Of a stretch of 64,000 bases of DNA, positions 52,009 through 63,184 are shown piece by piece; positions within the stretch are counted from its first letter, which is position 1, and each line of letters opens with the position of its first letter. The position numbers and the translations under genes are program-made. The notes beneath the pieces are model-generated. The model was not told where the DNA came from, did not search any database, and saw only the letters and a list, made by a program, of their open reading frames with translations. Location: contig NC_079515.1 in NCBI RefSeq assembly GCF_000801105.2, positions 28,543,407-28,607,406 on the forward strand, read 5' to 3'. The stretch is from Raphanus sativus. Its lineage: Eukaryota > Streptophyta > Magnoliopsida > Brassicales > Brassicaceae.

Positions 52009-55000
52009 ATGGCCGGGATCCTGAATAGATTGAGGAATCTGGATGCTTATCCAAAGATCAATGAGGATTTCTACAGCCGCACGTTATCCGGCGGTGTCAT
52101 CACCCTCCTCTCCTCCGTTGTTATGTTTCTTCTCTTCTTCTCTGAGCTAAGTACGTCCAGATCTCATCTCACTGCTTCATCTTCCTCCTATCTATATTTC
52201 CATAATTTTTTTTTTTTGAATCTTCTTATGTGTTTTTTGCTTTAGGATTATATCTCCATACGGTTACCGAGACGAAGCTCATTGTTGATACATCAAGAGG
52301 AGAAACGTTACGCATCAATGTAGTTGATGATGATTACTGTTTTCTTCCGTTAGATCATTATCTCAAATCAAATGTTTCCTTTTTGCAGTTTGATATGACG
52401 TTTCCTGCACTAGCATGTTCTATTCTCAGTGTCGACGCTATGGATATCAGTGGAGAGTTCCATCTTGACGTGGTATCTTTAAATCCTCACTTTTTTTTTT
52501 AACTTGTCATACATACGTGTTCCCCAATCTGATTATTTTCAGTCTCCTAACAGAAACATGATATCGTAAAGAGAAGACTAGATTCTCATGGGAACATTAT
52601 AGAAGCAAGACAGGACGGTATTGGTGCTACTAAGGTGAATTGGAAACTTGAACCAAGATTTTTTTTTTGTCAGTTCTTCTGGGATTGTAATCGTGGTCAC
52701 TGTACTCAATTTGTGCTTGCGCAGATTGAAAACCCACTGCAGAAACATGGTGGCAGGCTCGAACATAATGAGACTTACTGTGGTTCTTGCTATGGGGCTC
52801 AAGCGGTAAATATTAATAATTTAGTAATAAAGTTATCATTTCAGTATGGTTTGATGTGTAATTTAAAAGTAGCTTTCATGTTTGTTTTTCCCTTGCAGGA
52901 AGAGCATGACTGCTGCAATTCATGTGAGGATGTTCGTGAAGCATATAGAAAGAAAGGTTGGGGGGTTACCAATCCAGATTTGATTGACCAGGTGAGTGAG
53001 AAATATGCTTTCTCACCTTTATATATTCTTGGCATCTGATCTGTGCAACGTTTTTTTTTTTCTTTTCTTTCTTTATACTTGGTATGCAATTGCGGCTGTT
53101 TGTGACTTTTAGTGTAAACGAGAAGGTTTTCTACAAAGAGTAAAGGATGAAGAAGGGGAAGGGTGTAATCTCTATGGGTTCTTGGAGGTGAATAAGGTTG
53201 CAGGAAACTTCCACTTTGCTCCCGGTAAAAGCTTTCATCAGGCGGGTGCTCACGTTCATGACCTTCTTGCTTTTCAGAAAGACAGTTTTAACGTAAGAAA
53301 CGACTTTTCCTAGTGGCTTTTATTTCATTCATCCCTTACGCTTGCTTCCACTTTTTTATAATTGATTGTCTTCCTGCAGATAAGTCATAAGATCAATAGA
53401 CTGGCTTTTGGGGACTACTTTCCTGGTGTCTTTAACCCTCTTGACAGGTAATGACAATTCTGGTCTAATCCCTTCACACTCCTCTTTTATTTTTGCATTA
53501 TCTCTAAGGTACTTGTCATATACAGTGTCCAGTGGAGTCAAGACACACCTAATGCTATGTACCAATATTTTATCAAGGTTTGGTCCGTTACAACCATTAG
53601 TATCATAGTTAAGATTCGTCTTTAAAATTATCTGTGTTTACTCTCTTCTGCGTTCTTAAGGTTGTACCAACAGTATACAGAGATATCAGTGGACACACAA
53701 TTCAATCAAATCAGGTAACCGCTAGGCCCCTTTATTATTCAACCTTATAATCTATTCATTCTCATCCTTTTAACTTAAAATTAAAATGACACAGTTCTCA
53801 GTGACCGAACATGTTAAGAGCTCAGAAGCAGGTCAGCTGCAGTCCTTACCGGGAGTTTTCTTCTTCTATGATCTCTCTCCAATCAAGGTTAGTGTGTGTG
53901 TGTGTTTTGACTCCCGTTCTATCTAGAGAGGGAGAAAAGAGTAATAATATATAGAATCATAATCTAAATTTGTTGATTTGCTAGGTAACATTTACAGAGG
54001 AACATATATCGTTCTTGCACTTCTTGACGAATGTTTGTGCCATAGTCGGAGGTGAAGTCTCTTATATACCTACCCCATTTGAACTGTCTCTTTGTTGCAT
54101 GCTTTGGATTCAAATCACTAAAACATGGGTTTGACCTTTCTCTCTCATCTCATCTGCTTTCTCTCCCGACTTCTCATTATCAGATAAGCTTTTGGGTCCG
54201 ACGTCTCCGGCGCGTGCGAGCGCGTTCTCCGGCGTCGGCTCCCCCTTCCTCCTCCCTTTACTCTTTTCTCTTTGCTCGTCCGGGATCTATCCCTCTCTGC
54301 TGCTTTGCTTTTGGTTCTGGCTCCGGAGGTTCCTTTGGGTTAGGCTCCGCTCGAGAGGATGCTTGGCCTGTCGTGAGCTTGCTGGTGTTTGGAGTTGTGG
54401 CGCAGTGGGTGTTGGGTTGGGTCTTGGAGGAGTCGGATTTTAGGGACAGTCAAGTGGATCTTTGCCCTTGCGAGACGACAGTTCGACGAGGAGGTTTTCG
54501 AGGCTTCGTTTTTCAGATCTGGTTGTAGATCCGGTGGTCTACTTATCCTTGGTTTGTGGCGGAGTGGTGGTGGTCGTGAGACTTTGTCTTGTTCTCGGTG
54601 TCGAGGAAGGACAAGCCTCGTGTGACCTTTGCCGTGGGTGTTTTGGAGGTTGGTCTACTCGAAAGCGGGCTTAGCCGGCGGTGTTGGCGCGTGTTAGCCC
54701 CTCCGGTGGTGGTCCGTAGTGGTTCGGATTGTCGCGGTGTCGGTGAGGTCGTCAATGGCCTATCTGAGGCGACATTTCGAGTCCTCACCCATTCCTCTTT
54801 CCTCTTCCGGTTCCTTGTCTCCAGTCATGCCGTAGAAGCTCGTCGACAAGCTTCTCGGTGTTTAAGCTCTTGTCTTTCATTGTTTGTTCGGAGTCGTTGT
54901 CACCGGCTCTGTTTCCTGTCCGCAAGAGGTTTCCGTTCTCCGGTTCTCGGAGGCGGCGTTGGGCTTGGCATTAGAGGCTCGCGTGGTTTGTGGGTTTTCT

Positions 55001-55735
55001 TTTGCTTTGGTGACTCCTAATGGTGATTCAACGCATCCCGATGCTTCAGCCTTCCCTTGGCGGGTTCGAAGTAGTGTTGTTTCAGTTTCTTTTGCAGGTT
55101 CAGAGCTTTATTGGTTTCAGGGTGTTACGGTAGTCTCGTCCCGTCTTTTTGCTCTCCGATTTGGGCTTCTTAGACCTTTGGGTCTTTTAGGCTTAGTTCG
55201 GTTATGGCGCTTGTGGGGTTGTACAGCGGGATTGGAGCATTTTTCCGATGGTATGTCTTCCACTCCCTTCTTCATTAGCGTTCTGTGCTTCACGGTGGTG
55301 ACGATTATAAGTTTCGGCGAGTTCATCGAAACCTAGCTACTCCAGAAACGACGCGGGGACTCCCGGCATCCTCGGTAACGAGGAGAACCTCACTTCTTCG
55401 TGGTTTTCGTTAATGGTTGAGAACAGGATTCGATTTCTAGGTTTATTAAAAACACTCTAGCGGAATGTGCCGGGTTTAGTGGGTGGGCGAAGCTAGTTGT
55501 TGTAATATATAGGCATGGAAGCTTTTGTTCGAGTCGAGTTTGTAATCGAAACTAAATCCCGTTTTTACGGATGATTATAATATATTTTTATTAAAAAAAA
55601 AAAAAAAAAAAAAAATCACTAAAACATTTTTTTTAAATGGCAGGTGTTTTCACGGTGTCTGGGATAATAGACGCGTTTATATACCATGGTCATAAAGTAA
55701 TCAAGAAGAAGATGGAAATTGGTAAATTTAGCTGA
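52009..55735 (+). CDS. ERV46/ERGIC3-like ER-Golgi vesicle cargo receptor (13 exons)
   Basis: This membrane protein cycles in COPII/COPI vesicles between ER and Golgi, with its main domain in the lumen. Exons: 52009-52150, 52246-52319, 52389-52472, 52554-52634, 52725-52805, 52899-52991, 53113-53292, 53380-53447, 53526-53577, 53661-53714, 53795-53887, 53985-54051 and 55644-55735. All are GT-AG and sum to 1161 nt (386 aa), the family length. The N-terminus carries the ERGIC signature (LDAYPKINEDFYSRT) and a first membrane segment (about 27-46). The luminal part has CGSCYGAQ..CCNSCEDV cysteines and NFHFAPGKSFHQ. A second membrane segment lies near the C-terminus (NVCAIVGGVFTVSGIIDAF). The last intron (1592 bp) contains a retroposon of about 1.5 kb. 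Remembered relatives are At1g36050 and At1g22200. ATG 52009 is chosen because MAGILNRLRNL is the conserved start. Confidence 0.92.
54127..55612 (+). mobile_element. GC-rich non-LTR retroposon in the last ERV46-like intron
   Basis: The element has a poly(A) tail (about 55593-55612) and the flanking duplication AAATCACTAAAACAT (54112-54126 and 55613-55627). Its body is strikingly GC-rich (CTCCGGCG-type runs) compared with the surrounding intron. It holds overlapping frames up to 158 codons, none with a reverse-transcriptase motif, so it is non-autonomous. It resembles Sadhu-type or LINE-derived non-coding retroposons of Brassicaceae; the exact class is uncertain. Confidence 0.8.
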
Positions 55736-55888
55736 TCCTTTTATCAGCTGGTTTTACTTTTTGTGTTACGGATAATATGGGGTCAATGCGTCAAATGTAA
55801 TTATAAGTATTTTTTTTTTGTTACCTTCAATCTATATTTCAATTTCAACAAAAATTTCCTAGAGATCGTTCGTATTACTCAGTTAAAA

Positions 55889-55915
55889 TCTATACTATTA
55901 AAACGTATCTTAAAT
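55889..55915 (+). mobile_element. Lone Helitron 5' terminus
   Basis: A|TCTATACTATTAAAACGTAT matches the 5' end of the Helitrons elsewhere in the window, in plus orientation. No hairpin plus CTAG end was found downstream, so it may be a truncated copy. Confidence 0.35.
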
Positions 55916-56499
55916 TCATACTAATTTGAACTTATAAAACCATGAGTTAATGAATTACTGAATCATTTTGTCTTTGTTTCATGGATATGTATTTTTAGAT
56001 AATTTGCTATACTTTCTCGTTAGATTGAAAACTATTCATTACAATCAATTAGGTATAGTTAAAAATACTAGAGTTCCAATTGATCTTTCTGAAGGAGTTC
56101 TCGACCTTCTCTCCAGAATCACTCTAATGTAAAAATAAAACATAGCATAAACAGTAGCTTAAGAAAATCTAAAATAGGTACACAATTCGTCAAGAGCTTC
56201 TTCGCAATTACTGAAAACTTCTGGAGCAAACTGAAATTATAAAAAACTCATGTCGACTGGTTCCTAAAGCGAGGGTGTCGATCGATACCGTCTTTAATCT
56301 CAACTCCGACTTCAATGTTTTGGTTTCTCTTCATTTTATACTCCAAATGAATCCATAATCTCCAAAAAGCTCTAAAATGTACTTGAACATGTAAAGATTC
56401 TCAAACAGACTATAAATACATAATAAAGACTCTATAACTAAACTTTTACCATGGTTGAAATCTCTAAAAGCCAAGATATATCATAGATCATCTTATCTG

Positions 56500-56930
56500 T
56501 TCTAAAATTAATCTTTCAGATCTAAGCTTGCCAGACTACATCATGGTTTTCATGGATGGCGACTCAGGTTCTATTTAAAGAACTTTTGCGCTTCTTGACG
56601 AATTTGAAATGCTACCAAGCATGGAAATCAATCTGGAAAAGTTGTATATATATATATATATATATTGCAGGGAGAATAAATAAGGTTTTCTCTGATGAAA
56701 TACAACACATGTGCATCCATGTTGATGCTGCTCAAAACAAAATCAATGACTCTTAGCGATTATGAGCCTCTCATCGATAAGATCATGACAGACTTATGTC
56801 TTGCTCCAGTAGAGCTTTCTTGTTCTCCTTCAACCCATGACTCAGAAGCATATATAACAAACTTTTGGTGCTCCGTTTTCAAGCTCTTGCAAATATTACT
56901 CGAGACAATCAAAAGAAGACGTAGTGATTT
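56500..56930 (+). pseudogene. LINE (non-LTR) reverse-transcriptase fossil
   Basis: From 56528 one frame reads LPDYIMVFMDGDSGS, a stop, then TFALLDEFEMLPSMEINLEK. This matches the plant L1 RT region around the catalytic (Y/F)xDD box, here changed to PDY. After a (TA)n tract (about 56645-56665), a second piece (LSDYEPLIDKIM and AYITNFWCSVFKL) matches the segment after the RT palm in the same family. Stops, the microsatellite and small deletions show it is dead. Confidence 0.55.
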
Positions 56931-57031
56931 TTCTGGTTGGGTCTTTAAATTTAAACAAGCAAGAGAAAGTAAATTGAGAGGATTTCTGCAAGTTGGTTCT
57001 CTGAATTAAAATAAGCAAAATTTTAATATAC

Positions 57032-57039
<8 letters not shown>

Positions 57040-57087
<48 letters not shown>
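57040..57087. repeat. (TA)n microsatellite
   Basis: A pure TA dinucleotide tract of about 45 bp, following a shorter TACATA run. Confidence 0.95.
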
Positions 57088-57099
57088 CGAAGGCATATA

Positions 57100-58340
57100 A
57101 TCTTTTTGTCTTTTCATTTTAGTTTTATTTAGATTATTCTTGGTATAGCTTTTAAGTATAGTTTTCAATGATATAAAATAATTTTTAAATTATTGAATGG
57201 GGTTCTATAACATGAGGTCCGGCTCTGATCCAAAATTCGGGATAAAATTTGTTATATGTTTCAAATTTTGTAATCATTTCAAATTTTTGTTGATCAATAA
57301 ATTAACATTTTAACCAAAAAATAAAGTTTTAAAATTCACTATCGAATTTCAACTATTTTTTATAGGTCGAAGATAGATTCAACGAATGCGCAGAAGAACC
57401 GCCATAAATTAAGATATGGGTCTGTTGGTACGTTACTCTCTTTTATTGAACTCTATGACTTGAAGAATAGTCGAATAGAATAGGTCGGTAGTTAAACTGA
57501 CAAAGAGACATGTCTTGCGTAGTGTCCATGCACAGCTGTTGACAGCTCACGCGTGCGTTATACTTCTTCTCTCTTTTGACATTTTTGTTGAATTCAAACG
57601 CATTGAAAGCGGGTATACAGAGAAGTTCAGAAGTTAATATTCCACTCTAATTCTGAATATGGATTCAATGAATGGAACAAAGAAAACAGTCACATTCAGT
57701 GTTCCTTCTCTACCGTCGAGTATACATACACTCATCAAGAGAATTTTCGGAAACGGAATGAGGGTCGCACCATAAAAGGTCACCAATCTTATAACCAAAT
57801 CGTGACTACCATTATCATAGTAATATCATTATCCTCTATTATCAAAATGACAACAAATATGGGACCGTTACACTTAAGAAGCACTACTTATATTTTTTGT
57901 TTGGTCAGAGCACTACTTAAGTTTAAAACTGTAAACCCGTTGCTCTGCTGCTGTCTACCAACCATGTAATTATTTGTATCGAATAGTTAATTTCATATTT
58001 TTCATTGTCCTGTTAGTAAAATGTCATCATTTTCTTATAGCTATACCATTTATTTGCAGCTATGTTGAATGAGACAATAGAAGAGAGAGAAAATCGATAC
58101 CAACCACCAACCAAACTCAACTTTTTCGTATTTAAATGAAAAGTTCTGCATGGTACGTACGACATGAACAAAAACCTTTTTGGTAACTGGTTTTCTGACA
58201 AAAACCTTCTGCTTTCCATAATTTACAATTTATACTTTCATACATCGCAAATTTGAAATTAGGCACAGCTAAGACCACTAGTAATTTAAACACACACAAA
58301 AAATCTTGAATAAAAAAAATAAAATCAATAAATCATAAAT
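57100..58340. other. Intergenic DNA between the LINE fossil and WIND3
   Basis: No gene was recognised. The last part is the 3' flank of the minus-strand WIND3 gene, and the plus-strand region from about 58240 to 58342 probably includes its 3' UTR. Confidence 0.5.
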
Positions 58341-58342
58341 CT

Positions 58343-59311
58343 TCACGATAATATAGAAGCCCAATCGATCTCGTAAGAAGGACACTTCCCAAGCATGAAA
58401 TTATCATTCCACGGAAGCGGCGTCTCAACACACATCTCCATCGCCATCATATCCGAAGCCGGTGAACCTGACCCATCACTCTCCCCCGACCCGGATTGTT
58501 GTTGAGGCGTCGAATGCTCAACGGAAGAAGGCGTAGTAGCTTTACCTCTCTTACTCGACTTTGTCTCTTTTTTTCCTGGTTGATTCTTAGGCTCAGCTAA
58601 AATGGCTTCGAGCTTGGCGTCAACGGCAGCTTGAATAGGTCCGTAGTATTCGCCGAAATCAGACGGAGATGAAGCGGTTTGGTGTCGTAGAGCCGGAAAG
58701 TTCAGTCGAGCTGAGTCTCCGCGAAGCTTGAACGCTGCACGATCGTAGGCCAACGCGGCTTCCTCGGCCGTGTCGAATGTTCCGAGCCATAGACGAGTTC
58801 TGTTCCTGGGTAAACGAATCTCAGCAACCCATTTTCCCCAGTGCCTTTGCCTCACTCCACGATAGAGTTTAGTCGGCTTTGGCACTGAACCAGAACTTGG
58901 AACCGGATAAGGTTGGGTTAGAAAATCTGAGTTGTTTGGGTCGTCGAAATGGAGCGTATAATTATTGTCTTGGTGAGTATTTGTGGAACCGTTTTGGTAA
59001 TGAAACTGAGGTTGGTAGTTTTGATCGGGCTGTTGTTGAGGTTCCGAGTCAAATGAAGATGGATATGTCATGGATCCTGGATAAATATCCGGGTAGGATC
59101 CATAATCGGATTGGGTTGTGGAATAGGGAGAGATATTTTGAGGCTGAGAATTATAATAAGAAAAAGAAAAGGGGTCATTTTGCGTGGACGCAAATGCAGC
59201 GTTTGAAGATACAAACGCAGAGTCTGAAGCAGATGTGGAAGCACTTTTGTAAAAAGGTTGAAGTGCTTCCATTAGTTCCCCGCCATGGCTGCTACTGAAG
59301 AAATCAGCCAT
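58343..59311 (-). CDS. WIND3: AP2/ERF transcription factor, WIND3/ERF055 type
   Basis: 322 aa in a single coding exon. The start at [20 protein letters not shown] is preferred over an in-frame ATG four codons upstream because this is the conserved family N-terminus. The AP2 DNA-binding domain spans about residues 149-206 ([50 protein letters not shown]). Downstream are [15 protein letters not shown] and the conserved acidic/aromatic C-terminus ([12 protein letters not shown]). The N-terminal half is rich in Ser, Tyr, Gln and Asn. The family (DREB A-6, RAP2.4/WIND) promotes dedifferentiation and wound or stress responses. [16 protein letters not shown] features fit At1g36060 better than WIND1, WIND2 or WIND4. 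The 5' leader is long (to about 59925) and may contain an intron. Confidence 0.93.
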   Translation of the reverse strand: MADFFSSSHGGELMEALQPFYKSASTSASDSAFVSSNAAFASTQNDPFSFSYYNSQPQNISPYSTTQSDYGSYPDIYPGSMTYPSSFDSEPQQQPDQNYQPQFHYQNGSTNTHQDNNYTLHFDDPNNSDFLTQPYPVPSSGSVPKPTKLYRGVRQRHWGKWVAEIRLPRNRTRLWLGTFDTAEEAALAYDRAAFKLRGDSARLNFPALRHQTASSPSDFGEYYGPIQAAVDAKLEAILAEPKNQPGKKETKSSKRGKATTPSSVEHSTPQQQSGSGESDGSGSPASDMMAMEMCVETPLPWNDNFMLGKCPSYEIDWASILS

Positions 59312-59948
59312 CCTAAAACACAAAAGATATGCTACAAGAACAAACTATTATATTAAAAAAGTTGTTGGAAAAAAACCCTGTCTTTTTAGAAAAAAAATTC
59401 AAAGACTGGATTTCTTTTTTTTTTGTAGAAATAAATTTGATCAAAGAGGTTTGAAATAAGCAACCTCCATTAGATCAAAACTACCGAAATATATCCACAA
59501 ATAAATAAATAAATAAAAAGAGGATCAAACTCCAGGGAACCAAAAATGCCCACGAAGATGATCAACTCTATAAATCAACAAAAAGAATGTTAAATGACAG
59601 AAAAATCATAGTATTTTGGATCTTGATTTCTAGAAAAGACCTTTTCTTTTTACTAAAGTGTGTCTACTGGATGAATTTTGAAAAAATATAAATCCATAAA
59701 ACAACACTTCATAAGAAAATCGCGATTTGTGTTTTAATGAAAGACAGACGATTAACAAGAAAGGAGACAGAAGAAACTAGGATTTTGACAGATTTTAAGA
59801 CAAATAGGATAAGAGGTAAAGCCCTAATTTCACTCAAAATCTCTTCTCTTTCTCTCACTCTCACTCTCACGCAAACACTCTCTCTCACACACTCTAGTTT
59901 CTCTAAGCTCTCGACCTCACCTTGAAGATTCTCACTCAACTCCCACCG

Positions 59949-59959
59949 TTTATATAGAG
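59949..59959 (-). promoter_or_regulatory. Probable TATA box of WIND3
   Basis: On the minus strand this reads CTCTATATAAA. A GA/CT-rich tract (59845-59900 on the plus strand) follows downstream and would form the start of the 5' leader. The distance to the coding start is about 640 nt. Confidence 0.5.
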
Positions 59960-60763
59960 GTTCCTTCAATGAAGAAATATTATAATATTATTTTAGTGAC
60001 CATTATTGTACAATAAATTGATTAAAAATAAAATATTTTATTAATGTATACACGTATGATGCTTACATATAGCTGGACACATCTTTATGCATATTGCTCT
60101 TTATACTATTTGTATTTTGTAGAATTATAACATTCATAAATTTAAGTACTTTATTGAGTAGTTGTTGGTTCTTTTTTAAATAAATATACATAACTATATA
60201 GATCTTAAAAATATGCACAAAATTATTCCGTTAAGTTATGTGATGAAAACTGATGTTACGGCTCAAATTATATAGTTTTTAAATTATACAATGATATAAT
60301 TGATATAAAATATATATATATAGAGCTAAATTTTTGATATTCTACATTTTGAGTGCAGAAAGAGACGTTAGGGGCTAAAGTCACCACTGAGCCGCAGTGA
60401 AACCAAGGCATGTATCTGTACAGTCATTTATATAAACCATCAATTTTATAGCATTTCCAAATCATTTCTATTTTTACTTTTAAATATTATAATAGAGGAT
60501 TGATAAAAAAAATTATAATTAAAAAATGTTCTAACCCATCCTATTAAAAATATAAATTTTTTTTTACTAAATATAGAAGCAAAAATAACATTCCCCTATT
60601 ATAGAGACATACTTTTTATTTTAAAATAGTCTTTTAACTTTTAAACTTTTATAGTTATAACCAAAAAAATTGTTTCTAAAAAAATACAGTTTTTGAAAAA
60701 CATAAATCACACTTTTTATTTATATAACAGTCTTTTAAAAAAATATTTTAAACAAAGTTAGTA
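59960..60763. other. AT-rich upstream region of WIND3
   Basis: No gene is present. The section at about 60440-60620 has the same TATAATAGAGG/AGCATTTCCAA style as the possible MITE at 31.1 kb. Confidence 0.45.
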
Positions 60764-60821
60764 CTAGGGATTGACCCGCCCTCAAGAGGGCGGGTATATT
60801 TTTTTGTTTTAATTTTTTTGC

Positions 60822-60858
<37 letters not shown>

Positions 60859-62547
60859 GTGTTTATATAATCATTTTTATATTTATGTTTTATAATTATA
60901 TTTATGTTTTGATATTTTTGATATTTTTGATATTTTTGTTTTTAATTTTTGTTTTAAGAAATTTAGTTTTTGTATTTATGTTTTTATAATCATATTTATG
61001 CTTAATATTAATTTAATATAATATTTTATAACTATATTAAATATATTAAGTTGCATAACTATACACTTGTGTCATATTCAGGTCAGAAATTATTTTATAA
61101 TTTTATTTAAAGAATTTGCATCATATTATATTTTCTTAATAGTTATCTAACATAATTAGTCAAAATTGTACTAAAAACCAAATTTGGAATCGAACCAAAA
61201 ATTAAAGTCTCATAATCTATTAGACCTGAATTATATACTCAAATGGTTTTTATAGTGTTGTATCAGAAAACCAATTTAAATTTCAACTCGCATTATAAAC
61301 CGAACAATTTTTTGTTAATGTTTGAAAATTTTAATTTTAATATATTCTTTTAAATATTCATATATATATATATATACATTAAAAATTTGTTAATTTGGTC
61401 TTCAATTTAATGTAAAATTACATTTAATAAATATTTTAAAGGGATAATTTGTTTAAAACCGGTTAAACTAAATGAGTTTAAATGAATATTTATATCTATT
61501 ATTTATCTATTTAAACTCTTTTTTTTTTATCTATCTATTTAAACTCTATTTTCACATCATATGTTTTGTTAATTGATAAACTTAAGGGGTTAGGAAACAA
61601 AAATTCGTAATTGAGTTAAGAATAACATATTTGATCTGGAATGTTCTTGTTTGTTAAATAAATTAAACAAACATGGTATAAAGTTATTTGTGTTATTTGT
61701 TTTGATCAGTTGGAACAACTTTTGAACCTGTATGAAGGTGTAATGTTGAATGAATAAACTTAAGAAAAATGATTTTCTTATTGTTGTAAATAATTTATAG
61801 AAGTTTCCGGGTACTATTTGCCTATGCTGTTATCAAGCGTCAATTATCAAATACGATCCTCATGTATCCTATTTGCTATGTTACTAATATAACTGTCGAT
61901 TAATAATGCATTTAGAGAAATGGGTTCCTAAATTTTTGAGATTAAGGTGGAGGTTACGTGTAGATATGTTGTTAGAAGTAAGTTATTTATAGTAATATAC
62001 ATATTTAATCATATGGTAGACCCTTTAATCTGAAACACAAGTACACAACTTCTACTTTTAACATAATCTATTATTATTGGAATTCATATTGTATGAATCA
62101 CAAGATTATTGTTATAATAACATGGATAACAAAACTTGCATAATTTTAAAACAACTACAAAAGCTTACAAATTCATAATCTCCATTCACGGAAATCGATG
62201 AAAAATAATGTTAGGAACACACTACGATTAACATCATTGTTCACTTATTATTATTAGAAGAGTTTCATCAACTTTCTTTTTATGAAATGTTTGTTTTGTG
62301 GACAATATAGATTTTCAATACATCACTTTTTTAATCAAAAGCATCGAATAAAACAGTTGCTGAAAAGCATGAACAAAAAAAAAGAATAAAACGGTTTGCT
62401 CAAAAGAAAAGAATGAAAACGTATGCGTGTATAATGTTAATATCCGATAAAATTGGAATTCGGCAGTTGATTATTTTAAAATATTGATTGTAAATAATTG
62501 GACTACACTTATATTAATTGGTCATACTGCAAAATTAATAGAATAGA
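60764..62547 (-). mobile_element. Non-autonomous Helitron, 1.8 kb
   Basis: On the minus strand the 5' end is TCTATTCTATTAATTTTGCA (at 62547). The 3' end has a hairpin (CCCGCCCTCTTGAGGGCGGG) and CTAG (60767-60764), between A and T. It shares its hairpin family and parts of its body (for example CATATTATATTTTC and TTATCTAACATAATTA) with 31941-33769. It includes a (TA)n run near 60823-60853. Confidence 0.78.
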
Positions 62548-62801
62548 TTTTATGAAAGTCTTGTAAAGAAATAAAAGTATCTAGAGTTATTATCAAATTT
62601 CATAAATAAAAAGTATCTTTGTAAAAAAATAAAAATATCTTTTGAAGGTAAAAATAGAAAGATATACTCCATTAAAAAGCATATTTTATTTTAGAGTTGT
62701 TTATTTTAAATGTAAAAATTGGAAGATCCATCTCTGATGGTCTTAGGCCCTCTAGACTAGTACATGACGCGATGCCTTTTTCTTAGCACAGCTACTATGA
62801 C

Positions 62802-63176
62802 CAGTGTTCAAGAAAGCGCTAGGCGCTAAGCGGGCGGCGACCTAACGCCTACCGCCTAGAACGATTAAGCGGACGCCTAGATTATTAGTTAAGCGGTTTA
62901 AGCGTTTATAAATTATAGCAATATATTAAATATATGTAATATTTTATATTTAATAATAGTAAAAACTATTATTTATATATGATAAAAATTATTTTCATAA
63001 GAATAAATATTACAATATATTAATTATTATAAATTTATTAACAATAAATTATATATTATTTATTATTACAATATTATAATTATCTAGGCGGTTTAAAGAG
63101 TAATCGCCACGGTCCTATAACGCCTAGCGCCTAAGCGCCGCCTAGGCGGCCGTCTAGACCGCTTTTTAGAACACTG
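62802..63176. mobile_element. hAT MITE with a perfect 8-bp target duplication
   Basis: The termini CAGTGTTCAAGAAAGCG and (inverted) CAGTGTTCTAAAAAGCG are flanked on both sides by ACTATGAC (62794-62801 and 63177-63184). Both arms are packed with GC-rich CTAGGCG/GCGCTTAG motifs around an AT-rich core. It is 375 bp and non-coding. All hallmarks fit a non-autonomous hAT element. Confidence 0.92.
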
Positions 63177-63184
63177 ACTATGAC

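Noticed and set aside
54052..55336. Overlapping frames of 143-158 codons in the last ERV46-like intron
   Set aside because: They lie in the GC-rich retroposon, where stop codons are rare by composition. No protein family was recognised.
58879..59298. 139-codon plus-strand frame antisense to WIND3
   Set aside because: It is a mirror of a strongly coding minus-strand exon and has no independent motif.
59312..59323. WIND3 start four codons upstream
   Set aside because: The extra residues (MCFR) are not expected in the family, whose conserved start is MAD.
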